Below the pieces are notes generated by a model. It was not told the DNA's origin. It made no database searches and worked only from the letters and a program-made list of their open reading frames with translations. This document shows positions 35,892 through 47,578 of a DNA stretch of 64,000 nt, piece after piece (within the stretch, counting starts at the first letter, position 1; every line of letters starts with the position of its first letter). Source of the DNA: Apostichopus japonicus (Eukaryota > Echinodermata > Holothuroidea > Aspidochirotida > Stichopodidae); the NCBI RefSeq assembly GCF_037975245.1, contig NC_092569.1, positions 9,187,001 to 9,251,000 on the forward strand, written 5' to 3'. The position numbers and the translations under genes are program-made.

Positions 35892-36174
35892 AAAGATGTT
35901 AATCTATACAAGCTAAGGAGGATACGTGGTGACTTGATTCAGGTTTTCAAAATTGTGCATGGACAATTTATCCTGCACTGACATTTTCACTTTTGCTAAT
36001 AGTACTTGTACCAGAGGTCATTGTCTCAAACTCCAAAACCTATAAAGTAGGATTCATATTCGGTATAACTTTTATTTTCTAAAAGGTTTGTGAACAAGTG
36101 TGCCTGAGAATGTTGTACTTGTTAGTAGTGTGAATGGGTTTAAGAATGCTTTAGACAATCATTTTAAGCATTGA
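35892..36174 (+). mobile_element. LINE 3' relic (reverse-transcriptase ORF C-terminus)
   Basis: Reads LYKLRRIRGDLIQVFKIVHG, then after a frame change TRGHCLKLQNL and, past stops, VNGFKNALDNHFKH. This is the characteristic C-terminal pattern of CR1/L2-type LINE ORF2 (RRxRGDLIxxFKIxHG ... TRGHxLKL ... FKxxLDxH). Several stops and at least one frameshift. The 3' tail continues through GTCCTTGATGGGGACGTGAG to about 36,300. Confidence 0.75.
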
Positions 36175-36299
36175 AATCGGGTCTGATTTTTTGTGTCTTC
36201 AGTTTTTTTCTCTCTACTGGGTCCTTGATGGGGACGTGAGTGTCCCTGCTGACCTTTTTTCTACTAAACTAGACTAAAGCAAAATAAACTAATACTAAG

Positions 36300-36860
36300 A
36301 TTTAAAGCAGTGGCGTGCACATAATTTCAAAGGCGGGGCAAGGGAGGGGCAAATTTAAAAAAAAAAATACGCTACGGAACCCTACACAAGAGAGTATTTT
36401 AACTTAAGTAAAGTATATTACATGTAAACGTCATAATGGTTGCTGTAAGTGTACGTTGTTTAGAATGATAATAGTTAACCAGGACAAAAGTACCCAGGGG
36501 AGATTACACGTGCTAGCATAGTAGGCGTGGCTAGATGTTGAATTGCCTGTCAATCAAGTTAGCGATTCCCCAGTCTGTAAATGTGAGGTTGTTAGAGCTG
36601 AATATCTTACGCTTAAAGGTTTAAAGTAACATGCGTGTCAAAATATGTACGATGGGTTTATTTGACTGATGGGGCCTTGCAGTGATCCTTATATATTACA
36701 TAACATATTGTCAATCCACTCAGATATGTTTCCTGTTTCTAGAATACTGTGGGTTACCCAATAACCAGTTCACGAACGAGTGTACTATCTTGGGTTATTT
36801 GTGAATGTGTGATATTGATTTTTTTCTTAATATTTATGCAAACATTGTATTCCTGTTCAG
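36300..36860. other. Repeat edge and unassigned DNA
   Basis: AGTGGCGTGCACATAATTTC then a G-rich and A-rich segment at 36,308-36,370 looks like another short-element edge. The rest up to the exon acceptor at 36,860 holds nothing recognised. Confidence 0.3.
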
Positions 36861-36980
36861 ATTGTTCACCAACCCCACGCAATACCACCAGAACATTGTG
36901 ATAGTTCAAGAGGGCCTATAGGTGCAGTAAATCAACAAGCACCAGCCGATGTCGTCTGTACCAATGGTGCACTTCACTAA
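36861..36980 (+). pseudogene. Orphan last exon of an MS4A paralogue
   Basis: After CCTGTTCAG an open 39-codon frame begins IVHQPHAIPPEHCDSSRGP and ends at TAA. The first 35 bases align with the last exon of the intact MS4A gene (51,375: ITYPPYAMPPGQAY), with the same acceptor and phase-0 start. No other MS4A exon was found upstream, so it is a fragment. The PPAY motif is absent. Confidence 0.6.
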
Positions 36981-36984
36981 TTCT

Positions 36985-38450
36985 CTACTTACCACCTTGT
37001 TAATATTACCACTTTAAAGAAAGAAAAATATATAGTTCCGTATTAACAAAGGCTAAAACATAACCTCTCAATGTTGCACCACGCCCAATTTATGCTTCTA
37101 CAGTGACGCAGCTTCATCTAGGGTGTAACACTGTCATTTATAATGACTTAGATGTCTGGATTTGAATCTATTCAAGAAAACATAAAAATACTTCTGTAGA
37201 ATTTAGAAGTACATGCACTAGGTTTACCAAATAAGCTATTAACTATTAAATGACGTTTTATGTTAGCCTCGCTTATGACAGGATAAGTGGGTTGACCATG
37301 ATCGAATGTTGTGTAACATCATTTCATGTGTTTCATTTCTTTCCGAGATAAGATTTACTTATATAGGCCCAGTACTGGCTAGTCTCTTTAGTGCCAACAC
37401 CTTTAATTATCGTATAAAGATAACTGGATTAACAGGAAATTACATGAATGATATGCCCTGTCTGATTTACTATGATATAGATCTATATCTGTGTTTCCTA
37501 TAGCGTTCCATACCAGGCGCGTAGCCATACAAACGTTTTAATTATTATATATAAAAGCCATGTGATCATCACGTACAACGTCATTTCCTATTAAAAGGTC
37601 TTCCTTTACACTTCCACAATAAACGTGTGAGTTACCAACTTGTTAAATTTGTAGACCTACTAAAAACATTTGTTGTGCCTTCAATTCTGAGGTAAGTTAT
37701 CTAACTACATGTAAAGAATATTGTTTTGCTTATTCTTGTATTCAATAATATGTGTTTATATTTATAACCATTGTTATGGAGTAAAGGGACGTTCTGTAGT
37801 TTTCCGGTTGGTATAACTTCATTACATCAATTCGTATAAAACTAAGCTTTACCATGAAGTCAGAATATTGTTTCACCAATAACGAACAATACTTTAGTCC
37901 TGTTTGGTGACGTATTTGCCTTTCACTAGATATCAATCATGATACAATATAACTCGAAGTCAGTTGGGAATACTAAAGTCCGATTTTGGAAGAGTCACAT
38001 ATACATATATAACAGTCAGTCATGATCCACACATATCACAAAACTATACATGCTTTACTAAAATTATAGAAAATATGTTAGTATCATAATTTTGTTTGAT
38101 GCTGCAGTCGGAATTAATATACACGACTCTTTAATACAATTTGATAAGTATGTTAATTCAATTAGATTTGTGCCCATTGATAAGTGTTACACAAACTAAG
38201 ACATACTCAGAAGTAACTGTATAGAGTGTAGAATTAAAGCAATAATCCCACCATCCTAGACAGCATATAACTCCACGCAATTATACACACTACGAACTAC
38301 TGTGTCCACGTAGCAAGTTTACTGCGTCATTACATTGCGCTAGTCAAAACCTATGTTCCGCTTGGCTAGTTTGAATAACAGGTGAAGTATTGTTGCACAG
38401 TATAATAGGTTAAAAATGTATGGAAACGTCGAGGTGCCGGCAAATGAAAA
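36985..38450. repeat. Diverged segmental duplication, copy 1
   Basis: 36,985-37,420 aligns with 39,765-40,175 (ATTTACTTATATAGG.CCAGTA, GACAGGA.AAGTGGGTTGAC, CTATTAACTATTAAATGACG) and 38,255-38,450 with 40,175-40,335 (GTTTACTGCGTCA, CGTTGAGGTGCCGG or CGTCGAGGTGCCGG). About 830 bases in between are additional here and begin near CAGGCGCGTAGCC at 37,514, the R1 end motif, so they may be an insertion. Confidence 0.65.
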
Positions 38451-39764
38451 ACGTTCGTACTGCAACTTTGTGGCGATTTATTATCTTTTTTTTTTGCTGC
38501 AAAATATTGAAATGATAACATTTTGCTTCGAGCATGATGAATAAATTTGTTGCAGAATTTTGCTTTAAAGAGATTTATCATTGATCATATTCTTTTTTAA
38601 GTTTGAAGCAAATTTTCAACGTAATAATACATGCTAAATAGTAATTTTGCATCTATCTGTTGATTGTTTTACTCACTGGATTTTAGGAATTTTCAATTTG
38701 TTGCAAAATATGTCAATATTTTAACTGAATTATTAATATTTTGTTGAACTTGCTACTATTTGTTAAAAACGATCGACATGTAACGTGTGTATTTTAAATA
38801 ATTGATTGAATGAATGTTTCCATGGATCTTGGCAAAGTAGGATTTTCTAACTACACTTGAAAAAAATGTAATGACCACGCTTAGATGAATATTGATGAAA
38901 GAAGAGTAACACAGAACAAGACAAATAATACGAAACACACATCAATTTAGGTCTTCAAAATATATAAATTCGGTATTCGAGTTAAAAAAGAACAATACAT
39001 CGTTCAAATGGTGCTTGTAATAATGTGTGAAGTGTTGTCGTAAGTGTGATATATTAGATTATTGGGCAATAAGAACAATTAATTTACCCCTAAACTGGCT
39101 TACTAATAATTCAAACGTCGATTACTGAAACAATAGTCATGGGTTCCTGGAAGCGACAATCAACTGCTTCAGGGGTTTGAAAATTATCTGTACTGTGACC
39201 AGTTGCGGACATCTTTACACTTGCCTCGATGGGATAAGTTCTTACAGTTTTGATCAAAAGGAGCAAAACTAAATACAAGCATGTCGATCGTCAACCATTT
39301 TATACAATCTAAATGTTGAAGTAACAGAAACAATAATACAGGACTCGTTCTGCGACTCCTTGTACAAATATCACAGGGGGAGTTGTGCTTGAAAATGTCG
39401 AATGACTGTTCAGCAACTTACCAAAGTTACTAAAGGAATTTTACTAGGAGCAAATTATTGTACAACCTGTTTTGTAAGAAACAATCCAGTGTTTAATGAA
39501 CAATATTCCAATCTGAAATAATTGCATCAGTTATTGATCAATTCATGAAGTGAACAGATGAAATTAAAGGAAGAAATTAAAGAATGAAATTCAAAGGTGG
39601 AATAAACAGTTCTATATTGCGCCTGAAAAAATGACTGGTAAATTCTGCGCAAAGTTCCCACATTTTATCACAAGTAGGAAACCTTTGTGAATTAGAAAGA
39701 TATTTGGCCCATGCTTGCTTGTTGAACGAAATGACTCCGTAAGTGATTATGTCGACGAAATCTC
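38451..39764. other. No gene recognised
   Basis: AT-rich; only short ORFs without support. Confidence 0.4.
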
Positions 39765-40335
39765 TACCAATAAACTAGTTCGGTACTTACCATGTTGTCG
39801 ATATTAGCATTATAAACAAAGAAACATGTATCACTCTGTATTAAAAAAGGAAACAACATTTCTTCTCAAATGTTGGACCACGTCTAATTATTTCTTAACA
39901 ATGAAATAGCTTTATCGTGGGTGTGTCGTTTGCTCAAGAAGAAATATACATACTTCTGTCAAGTTTAGAGATGACTGCACTAAGTTTCAATAATAAGCTT
40001 ATTAACAATTAAATGACGGTTATATTTTCCTCACTTCTGACAGGACAAGTGGGTTGACTATGATCAATTAGTGTTTATCATCCCTGTTTCTCGTTTCTTA
40101 CCAACATACGATTTACTTATATAGGTCCAGTACAGGCTAGTCTATTTTAATGCCAACACCTTTCTAATCGTATTATGGTAACGCAATAATACACAATACG
40201 AATTTCTGTGTCCATATTATACGTTTACTGCGTCAGTACTGCACTAGTTGCAACCAATGTTCAGCTTGGCCAGTTTTCAACAGGTTAATTAATGCTTCGC
40301 AGAGAATAATATATCTATGGAACGTTGAGGTGCCG
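39765..40335. repeat. Diverged segmental duplication, copy 2
   Basis: Partner of 36,985-38,450, without the central insertion and without a recognisable MS4A last exon at its left edge. Confidence 0.65.
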
Positions 40336-40913
40336 GTGTGACAGTACAGAGTGTCCCCTGTACATTTAGTCCGGTCGGAAATCTGCTGAAAATTGTGCCC
40401 CCACCTCCCTTCACAGCAAATATATTCCGGCCGGACGAAATGATCTGGTACAAAATGTCCGCAAATACTTCATAGTATATTTTGTCCCGCATAAAATATT
40501 GGCAATTCGACATTCAAAAGGCAACTATTCATTATATCAATTATTGAAGCAGATTCATACATAGTTTGATGTTAAAGGAAAAAATGAGGCGTTGTACGGT
40601 GCTACAAAAAAAAGAAGAAACAAACAAAAATAATAAGTCTTCCATCTGCAAAATTTTGTTATCGTGTTTTTATTGTGGTTTCTGCTATTTTATCCTCCGT
40701 ATATGTTGCATGTTGTATTCGGCCACTACATTACGTTCAAAGTCATCTTTACAGAGGAAGATATCGCATCAACCTAAATTCCTCCCCAAAAGAGGGGGGG
40801 GGGGGGTACGGGATAGGGCAGGCAACAGCTACAACAAAAAAATAATTGCAGAGGTTAAAGATTACGAACTTAAAGTTTAAACTTCATTGTAGCCGTGTTT
40901 CCTCAACACACAC
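40336..40913. other. No gene recognised
   Basis: Contains an AT-rich ORF at 40,566-40,880 of low-complexity composition and a G run near 40,793-40,806. Nothing supportable. Confidence 0.4.
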
Positions 40914-41275
40914 CAGTGGCGTAGGAAGATACTTTTGAGTGGGGGGGCTGAAGATTGATGGCCGGCCTGGGGGAGGGGTCTAAGGTGTCCCCCTCCCCTT
41001 TGGATTTTTTTGCATTTCCAGGTGGCCTAAGATGCAATTTGGTGCAATATAGCACACTTCAACACCCACTCCATTTTGTAAACTTAATTTTGTATTTTCA
41101 CCTGGCCTTAGATGCAATTTGGTGCTCCAAATGAGATTTTTTTTTCTCATTTGGAAATGAAAAAGGGGTTTTCTGACTTGCGAAGCGGGGGGGGCGGAAT
41201 GATACTTCCGCCGCCCACATTTTTCACTGGGGGGCTGGCGCCCCCCCCCCAGCCCCCCCGGTTCCTACGCCCTTG
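40914..41275. repeat. Repeat family R2, copy 2 (complete)
   Basis: CAGTGGCGTAGGAA at the left and the inverted TTCCTACGCCCTTG at the right (12 of 14 match), about 360 bp. Inside, GGTGGCCTAAGATGCAATTTGGTGC and a similar phrase occur twice (41,020 and 41,100), and GGGGGGCTGGCGCCCCCCCC lies near the right end. Confidence 0.75.
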
Positions 41276-42060
41276 ACACACACAGTGGGTACGATTTAGC
41301 AATTATGGTAACTGTACTTTGTAGGTCTACGAGAGTTGCCTAGCCAACATGGAATTTCATCCGTGCATAAAGCTCATTGTAGGACGGGATCCGAGGGTCT
41401 TTCCAAGTTTCATCCTAAAAGGATTCGGCATTGTTGTGTACAACACTCAGGCCCATACACAGAATTGTGAGTGCAAGGATGAGAAGGGGGTGGGGGGGGG
41501 TTGTAAGTTATCGATTTCTGTCCTGGGGATGGGTCGTGACACTATCTGTGATGAGCTTCAAAGTATTTGTTTGCTAATAACAACCCTGAAGTAGCTGGAA
41601 GATACTTCCCTGACCTTGAAATGTAATCATCTCCACCACCTTCTTCGTACGGACCTGACACCTATTTCTTGACTTTCATTACCACTTTATTGTTTACTTA
41701 CTTACACCTCCTTATTTTTCTCACTCAGCCAAGATTTTTGTCTCGTGGCAAATCGATGCAGCGGTCATGAACCCCCCCCCCCCGCACCCAGCCCTAACCC
41801 TGTTGCGATGGCCATGTGTGAAGCACACATTTTATTCGTAAAGACATATGAACCCAGGCAATTTCAGCGATAAAAGTTCGTTGGTTCTAATTATGATATT
41901 TTTCTTAATGGACCAAAAGTGGTTCAAATAAGAACGGATATGTAATAAGGCTTCAGGCTGTACATCCACATAAAAACTGGAAAGGTGTCTTTTCCTAACA
42001 ATAGCAATGCTTTTGAAACAGGCAGCATTACTTGTATTCTATCAAAAATGTAAGCCACCA
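41276..42060. other. No gene recognised
   Basis: Short ORFs only, with a C run at 41,771-41,783. Confidence 0.4.
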
Positions 42061-42064
42061 CTTC

Positions 42065-42425
42065 CCTCCCCCACAAACACTTTTATCATCAATTTGCAGC
42101 CAATGCGTTCAATTTGGTTCAGATCTTTCTGGACATGACGTTCACTCCCTGGACACCACTGTGACCCTACAAAATGGTTCACTCAAAACAGACTTGTTCA
42201 AAAAACCCACAATGAACACTACCTTTTACCAAGCAGTAGCCATCCACGGCACTGTACCAGAAATATTCCGTACAGTCAAGCGTTGAGCATTCGACGCATT
42301 TGCTCCTCTGGAATCGATTCAGATTCCCGCACTAAAAAACTGTTACAACACCTCATACACAGACAGTATTTTCGGGGTTCTATTGAAAATGCCATAAAAA
42401 GACAACAAGCAAACCTCGTACCAAA
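42065..42425 (+). mobile_element. Penelope-like element reverse-transcriptase fragment
   Basis: First part reads VHSLDTTVTLQNGSLKTDLF and KKPTMNTTFYQ, then after one stop/frame change SIRRICSSGIDSDSRTKKLL and [11 protein letters not shown]. Order and motifs (LDxTV...KPT...YxRIRRICS...GY/FxxxxIxxAI) match the thumb region of Penelope-like reverse transcriptases. The fragment runs directly into the (TA)n array. No endonuclease domain remains. Confidence 0.75.
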
Positions 42426-42429
42426 ACAT

Positions 42430-42836
<407 letters not shown>

Positions 42837-42885
42837 CCTTTAGGTAATATGATGTGTTAATGTATATCTACTTTACTACTTGCAG

Positions 42886-43036
42886 GACATTAATTTCTGT
42901 AATATTACTAAGCGTAAGCTGTATTGGATGTGTTATGACAAACATTGAAAAGTTCTACAAGTACGAGCAATTTCTTATTTAGTGAACCAAGATTTCGTGA
43001 TTATCTTTCTAGACATAAACCGGTTGTTCTACGAAC
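42886..43036 (+). other. 5' UTR region of the MS4A-like gene
   Basis: TTTCTAG at 43,006-43,012 looks like an acceptor, so translation would start 24 nt into an exon beginning at 43,013. A possible upstream UTR exon is 42,886-42,913, between TTGCAG and GTAAGC. The transcription start is not determinable. Confidence 0.35.
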
Positions 43037-43279
43037 ATGGCTCAATTACCCAATCAACAAGGCTTTCCTTTGAATCATCAACCCGTTGTCATGGTACAAC
43101 AACAGGTCCCTCAAAATGTTGGTAACCTCAAAGGATCAGGACCTCGTCGTGCCATGGGAAGCTTAATTATTGCTTGTGGCATTGTTCAAATTATCATCGC
43201 CATTTGGTTACTCAATTTGCGTCACAGTTACTATTGTTCCTATTATGAACGCGTGGGCTGGGGACTCTGGAATGGTGTG
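43037..43279 (+). CDS. MS4A-like exon 1: N-terminus, TM1, first loop
   Basis: 81 codons from ATG (context GAACATGG) to GTAAGT. Reads MAQLPNQQGFPLNHQ, RRAMGSLIIACGIVQIIIA and ERVGWGLWNGV. The loop contains YYCSYYERV. The ORF continuing to 43,378 is read-through into the intron. Confidence 0.85.
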
Positions 43280-46200
43280 GTAAGTGCACTTTTAAAATAT
43301 CACCTAATTCATGTAACTCGTTTCTTCTGTTTACCGTCCGTGTTGCTAGTTTCTCATCAGTTGAATATTTTACACTAATATTTGAGCTCATTTCTACTTT
43401 ACTGTAAACTGTTCGACGATATTCAATGCTACTGGAAAGAACGATTCTGTGGGCACCACTAAAAAAATCTTCATGGAAGGTGAAACATCCTCATATTACA
43501 ATCATTAGGTAACAGACTTATGTAATCTTTAGTTGAAATTTAGTTTCTTACTTCATTTAAGTCGTTGTAAAATTAAAGCGGCTACCAACGAATGCCGCTA
43601 ATCTGATGAGAAAACTATATAAAATATGTAAGATAATTACACTTTTTTTTGGTAAATTAATTTATTTGAATCTTATTTTAGCGTACATTCGTTTAATTGC
43701 ACACATAGTTTCAGCCAACATTAAATCGACTATTAAAACCAAACTCTGGCCCTTAATAATTCTGTCTTCAACAACATATTCAAAAAATTCAGCAACATTT
43801 ATCAATTGTTTTATCATGACCAAATGCCGAGTCTCTTCTGTGACGCTTTGATTTGAGAGAAACCAAGTGAAGGTCTTGAAGCAGTTCCTATAGTACTACA
43901 CCTCCTTTGCAACAGTCTTGATTTTCGATGTGAATCAGTAATTAATGTCTTGTTTGATATGTGCAGCTTTAATTGCAGTCCACCATCAATAAGTTTGCAC
44001 AAGAGTAATTCCCGTATACTTTCATTTTCTGCTGTGTCGGTCTGTTGAAAACTTAGTATGTTTACAAATGATGATCTCTGGCAACACTTGACTGCTGTTT
44101 GCATGTTTTCCTATGCTTTTTTTCTGTGGCAAGGAACTAATTAAAGGATTACCTTACGGTACCTTTCTGGTACATGATGACTCATCGCCTGGAAACATTA
44201 AAACAAAAATAAACTTACGTTTTTTTAATGATAAGGAAGAAAGTTTTGGCTTTGGGGAAGTGTGTTTCACCACGTTGTGCAAACAAAATATCCACTCATA
44301 CCTGAAAGGTTTAGAATTTAAGTATGGAGTAGGTTTGGTTTGACTATTGCGGGCAGTCCATATTAAGGTAGGGAGGGGGGAAATGTCGCTCGAGGAGCCC
44401 GTTCGAGAAACCCTTTACTTGCAATGGCTGATGCCATGCTCTAATATCGTATGAATAGATCCATCAGCCTGTATAACCTGTAACCATATTACTGTAGATT
44501 GAAGACTATTGATCAAGACTTACCTTGCTATACATATATTTAACAAACTGAATCATGCTCACATAAGTAAGCAGCATATACTCATAGTTTCACGGGAAAG
44601 AGGCTTAGCTCTAAAATTTGTGGTACTTTTATTGCCCGGTTGTTCATAAGAAATCATCAAATGTAAGCAAAGTTAGTAGAAAATACTGTATCAAGAAAAA
44701 CTAGTATTGCAAGACATGAAATGACATGAATGTTGGAACAAACAAGAAAATAGGCAACTAGTAACATACAAAAGTTGCACCTGGTTGAATCAAGGTTTGC
44801 AGGAACCGGGGAATATTGTTTCATGTATTTAGCTCATGGTTCTTAATTTTCATCCTTGGTGCCATCTATGTTCACTTCAGGAAACCTTTAATTCATAACT
44901 AGCGTAAGATATTTTAGCATAGGGAATATCCCCAGGATCATACAGTTACTCCACTGATAGCAACCATTGACTTAAGACATTATAGTTGGGGCTATAGGCT
45001 ACAGTTAGAACAGGGTTCCGTGTCCGTTGCGTTACCATGTGTGATACCAGGCTAGGCTGTTCCTAATATATGCTAGTCTTTATAATAAAGCCTAACATAC
45101 AGTGTATTGTTACACAGTGTACAGTATAGCCTTACAATTAAAAATTATGAGGCAGGCAACAACTTCTACGATCATCGTGTATTACTGTTAGTGGTGTTCT
45201 TTTCAAAACCCACCTCCTAACTTCCATTAGCAGCAGAGCCTCCCAGCACGACTGAATTGTGATGTTGTGATCATTTCTTTAAACGAACAGAGTAGGAATC
45301 GCAACTGGCCTCAAAATTATCTTCAGATGATGCATGCTCCTAGTTTGCTGGGTAGGTCCCGTCCGAAGCAACTTGCCTCATGTGGTTCTGAAAAACGACA
45401 AGATTCTTGCTATATTGATAGAAACCGTACTTATATTCATCGGTACCTATGGTAGGAAGCCATGCCCATTCAATTGTGCCGGTGCCTTGAGACGGTTGGT
45501 TATTAAAATATATACTCTTTATATATGATGGTTTTGAAGGTTTATTAGAACAACCGTTAGACTGGCAAAATATTTTCCTTGCATACACACATTGCGAGAC
45601 AGTGTTATTTACCCATCAAGTGCGTCCATGGCGTCAGCGAAAACGGGTCTTGAACATTTATGAGCCTGTCTCATGCGTTTCGAACACAAAATTGGTCGTC
45701 TTTTTTCGTCGTTTTCCATGTGTAACGGAAAATTTCAGTAAAAATAGGCTGAATGCAAATTTTTGAATTTTTGTAAGGTGCTGTACTAACGCAAGAATAT
45801 GTTGGACTATGCTTTTAAATACGGCGTTTTATCCGAGCACTTCACTGCAGCCTAACGTTGATCAAAGTAGACTATAAGTGTAAGTTGACGCTTTTGAGTG
45901 AGCGAAAGTCTATGTATGTGGTATAGGTCTGTGACTGGGACAACATAGAAAGTCCAGTTTGTGTTGACTGAGGTAAACCTCAATGTGAGCACTGTACTGA
46001 TATTCGATACAAGCGTAGCCTGCTTGGTAAGTAGGTAGCTATTTATTATTGATTGTGGCGTTTGAGTAACGGTACAGGTATGGGAGGAACCTTTCTATTA
46101 CTAATCATCCATGCAATACATGGCATCTATTATTGTAATGTTTTGATACGTTCTCATGACCTCGCACTAACCAAGCAAACCTTTCATTATTATGTATGAT

Positions 46201-47530
46201 CACTCAACTGATGCAACTATTGTATTGTACTGAATTGAAATCGTGTTGTATATTAACAATATATATATACTATGCGTAGGCGTATACATATTGAGGATAA
46301 CATATGTCTTCAGGCACTTTTTAGTCACCTATATAAATGGTGCATTTATAGTCATATTTACGCCGAACGTAAATTATAACACCGGCTCCAAAACCTTCTC
46401 CAATCATAAAATTCATGATGAATACTACTACCATGATCAGACCCTAGCTCAGGTCAAGTTACTACTTACATATATGCAGGCAAACAAACATAGATGAATA
46501 CACACACGAATTAGTCGTCTTCTCTGGTATATATGTGTAGTGTGTGTGTTGCACAAGTTGAGACTATCGATGACCTATCCTAACAGTAAAGCTTAAATGC
46601 CCTTTAATAAACAACATGGCCCAACTGAAAAAAATCTCGCAACAATTCCTGCTGCAGTCACCTACTGGCGATGACATCTTATACGCGTCACAGTTGCGGC
46701 TAGGGCTTTGCTGCCCTGTGAGGCAAACTTGATGGTAGCCTGGGTTTGTTTCACCTTTGATATCTACCAAAAAAGTTTAAAAACTAATATCACTGCTGTT
46801 TGATTTTTTTCTTTTCCTATGATTTCCATTCTTTACAGTTCGCCATATTAACAGGATCTTTCGGACTTGCCAGTGCACGAAAGAAAAGCATGGTAAGTGT
46901 TCACCAATGACCAAAACGTTAATAGCTACCAGATATGGTAATCATTTTATTAACATTAGGAATTACATGACATGTTACACCAATAATATTGTGGGTGTTG
47001 TATTTCTACTATGACGTGTTTGTTTGGAAATTGCTACAAGTTATAGTACAATATGCATGGTTGCGCATTACAATATGGAGAGGGTTATGATATGTAGTTG
47101 TGTGAAGATTCAGCCATACTTTTTTAAATATCTCTTATTTACTGATTTTATTATCAACGTCAATGATTGTGGGGGGAACACGCAATCAAACATCTACACT
47201 CTCTTTCAATAGCAAACACCTATTAAAGTTGGTATAAAGCCTACCACACAAACATTTGAATGTTTCCTTCGTAACTTCTTAGTCTGACTAATCATGATTA
47301 TCTCGCATCCAACAAATAAAGCTAAAACATCATCAGTTATCAGAGCAAAATTCAACTCGTATCTAAGATCATAGATATCATTATTGTCTTTAACATACAT
47401 TATTTTACTTTTCACAGGTCATCACTTTTATGATTCTTGCCATCATTGCAACACTACTATGTGCGATTTGCTGTGGTTTTCAGGCGGCTCAACTTGCATG
47501 TATTGGATTTTATGGCGTAAGGACCAAGAA

Positions 47531-47578
<48 letters not shown>

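Noticed and set aside
43814-44104. 96-codon minus-strand ORF in MS4A intron 1
   Set aside because: No recognisable domain, no splice partners, no repeat support.
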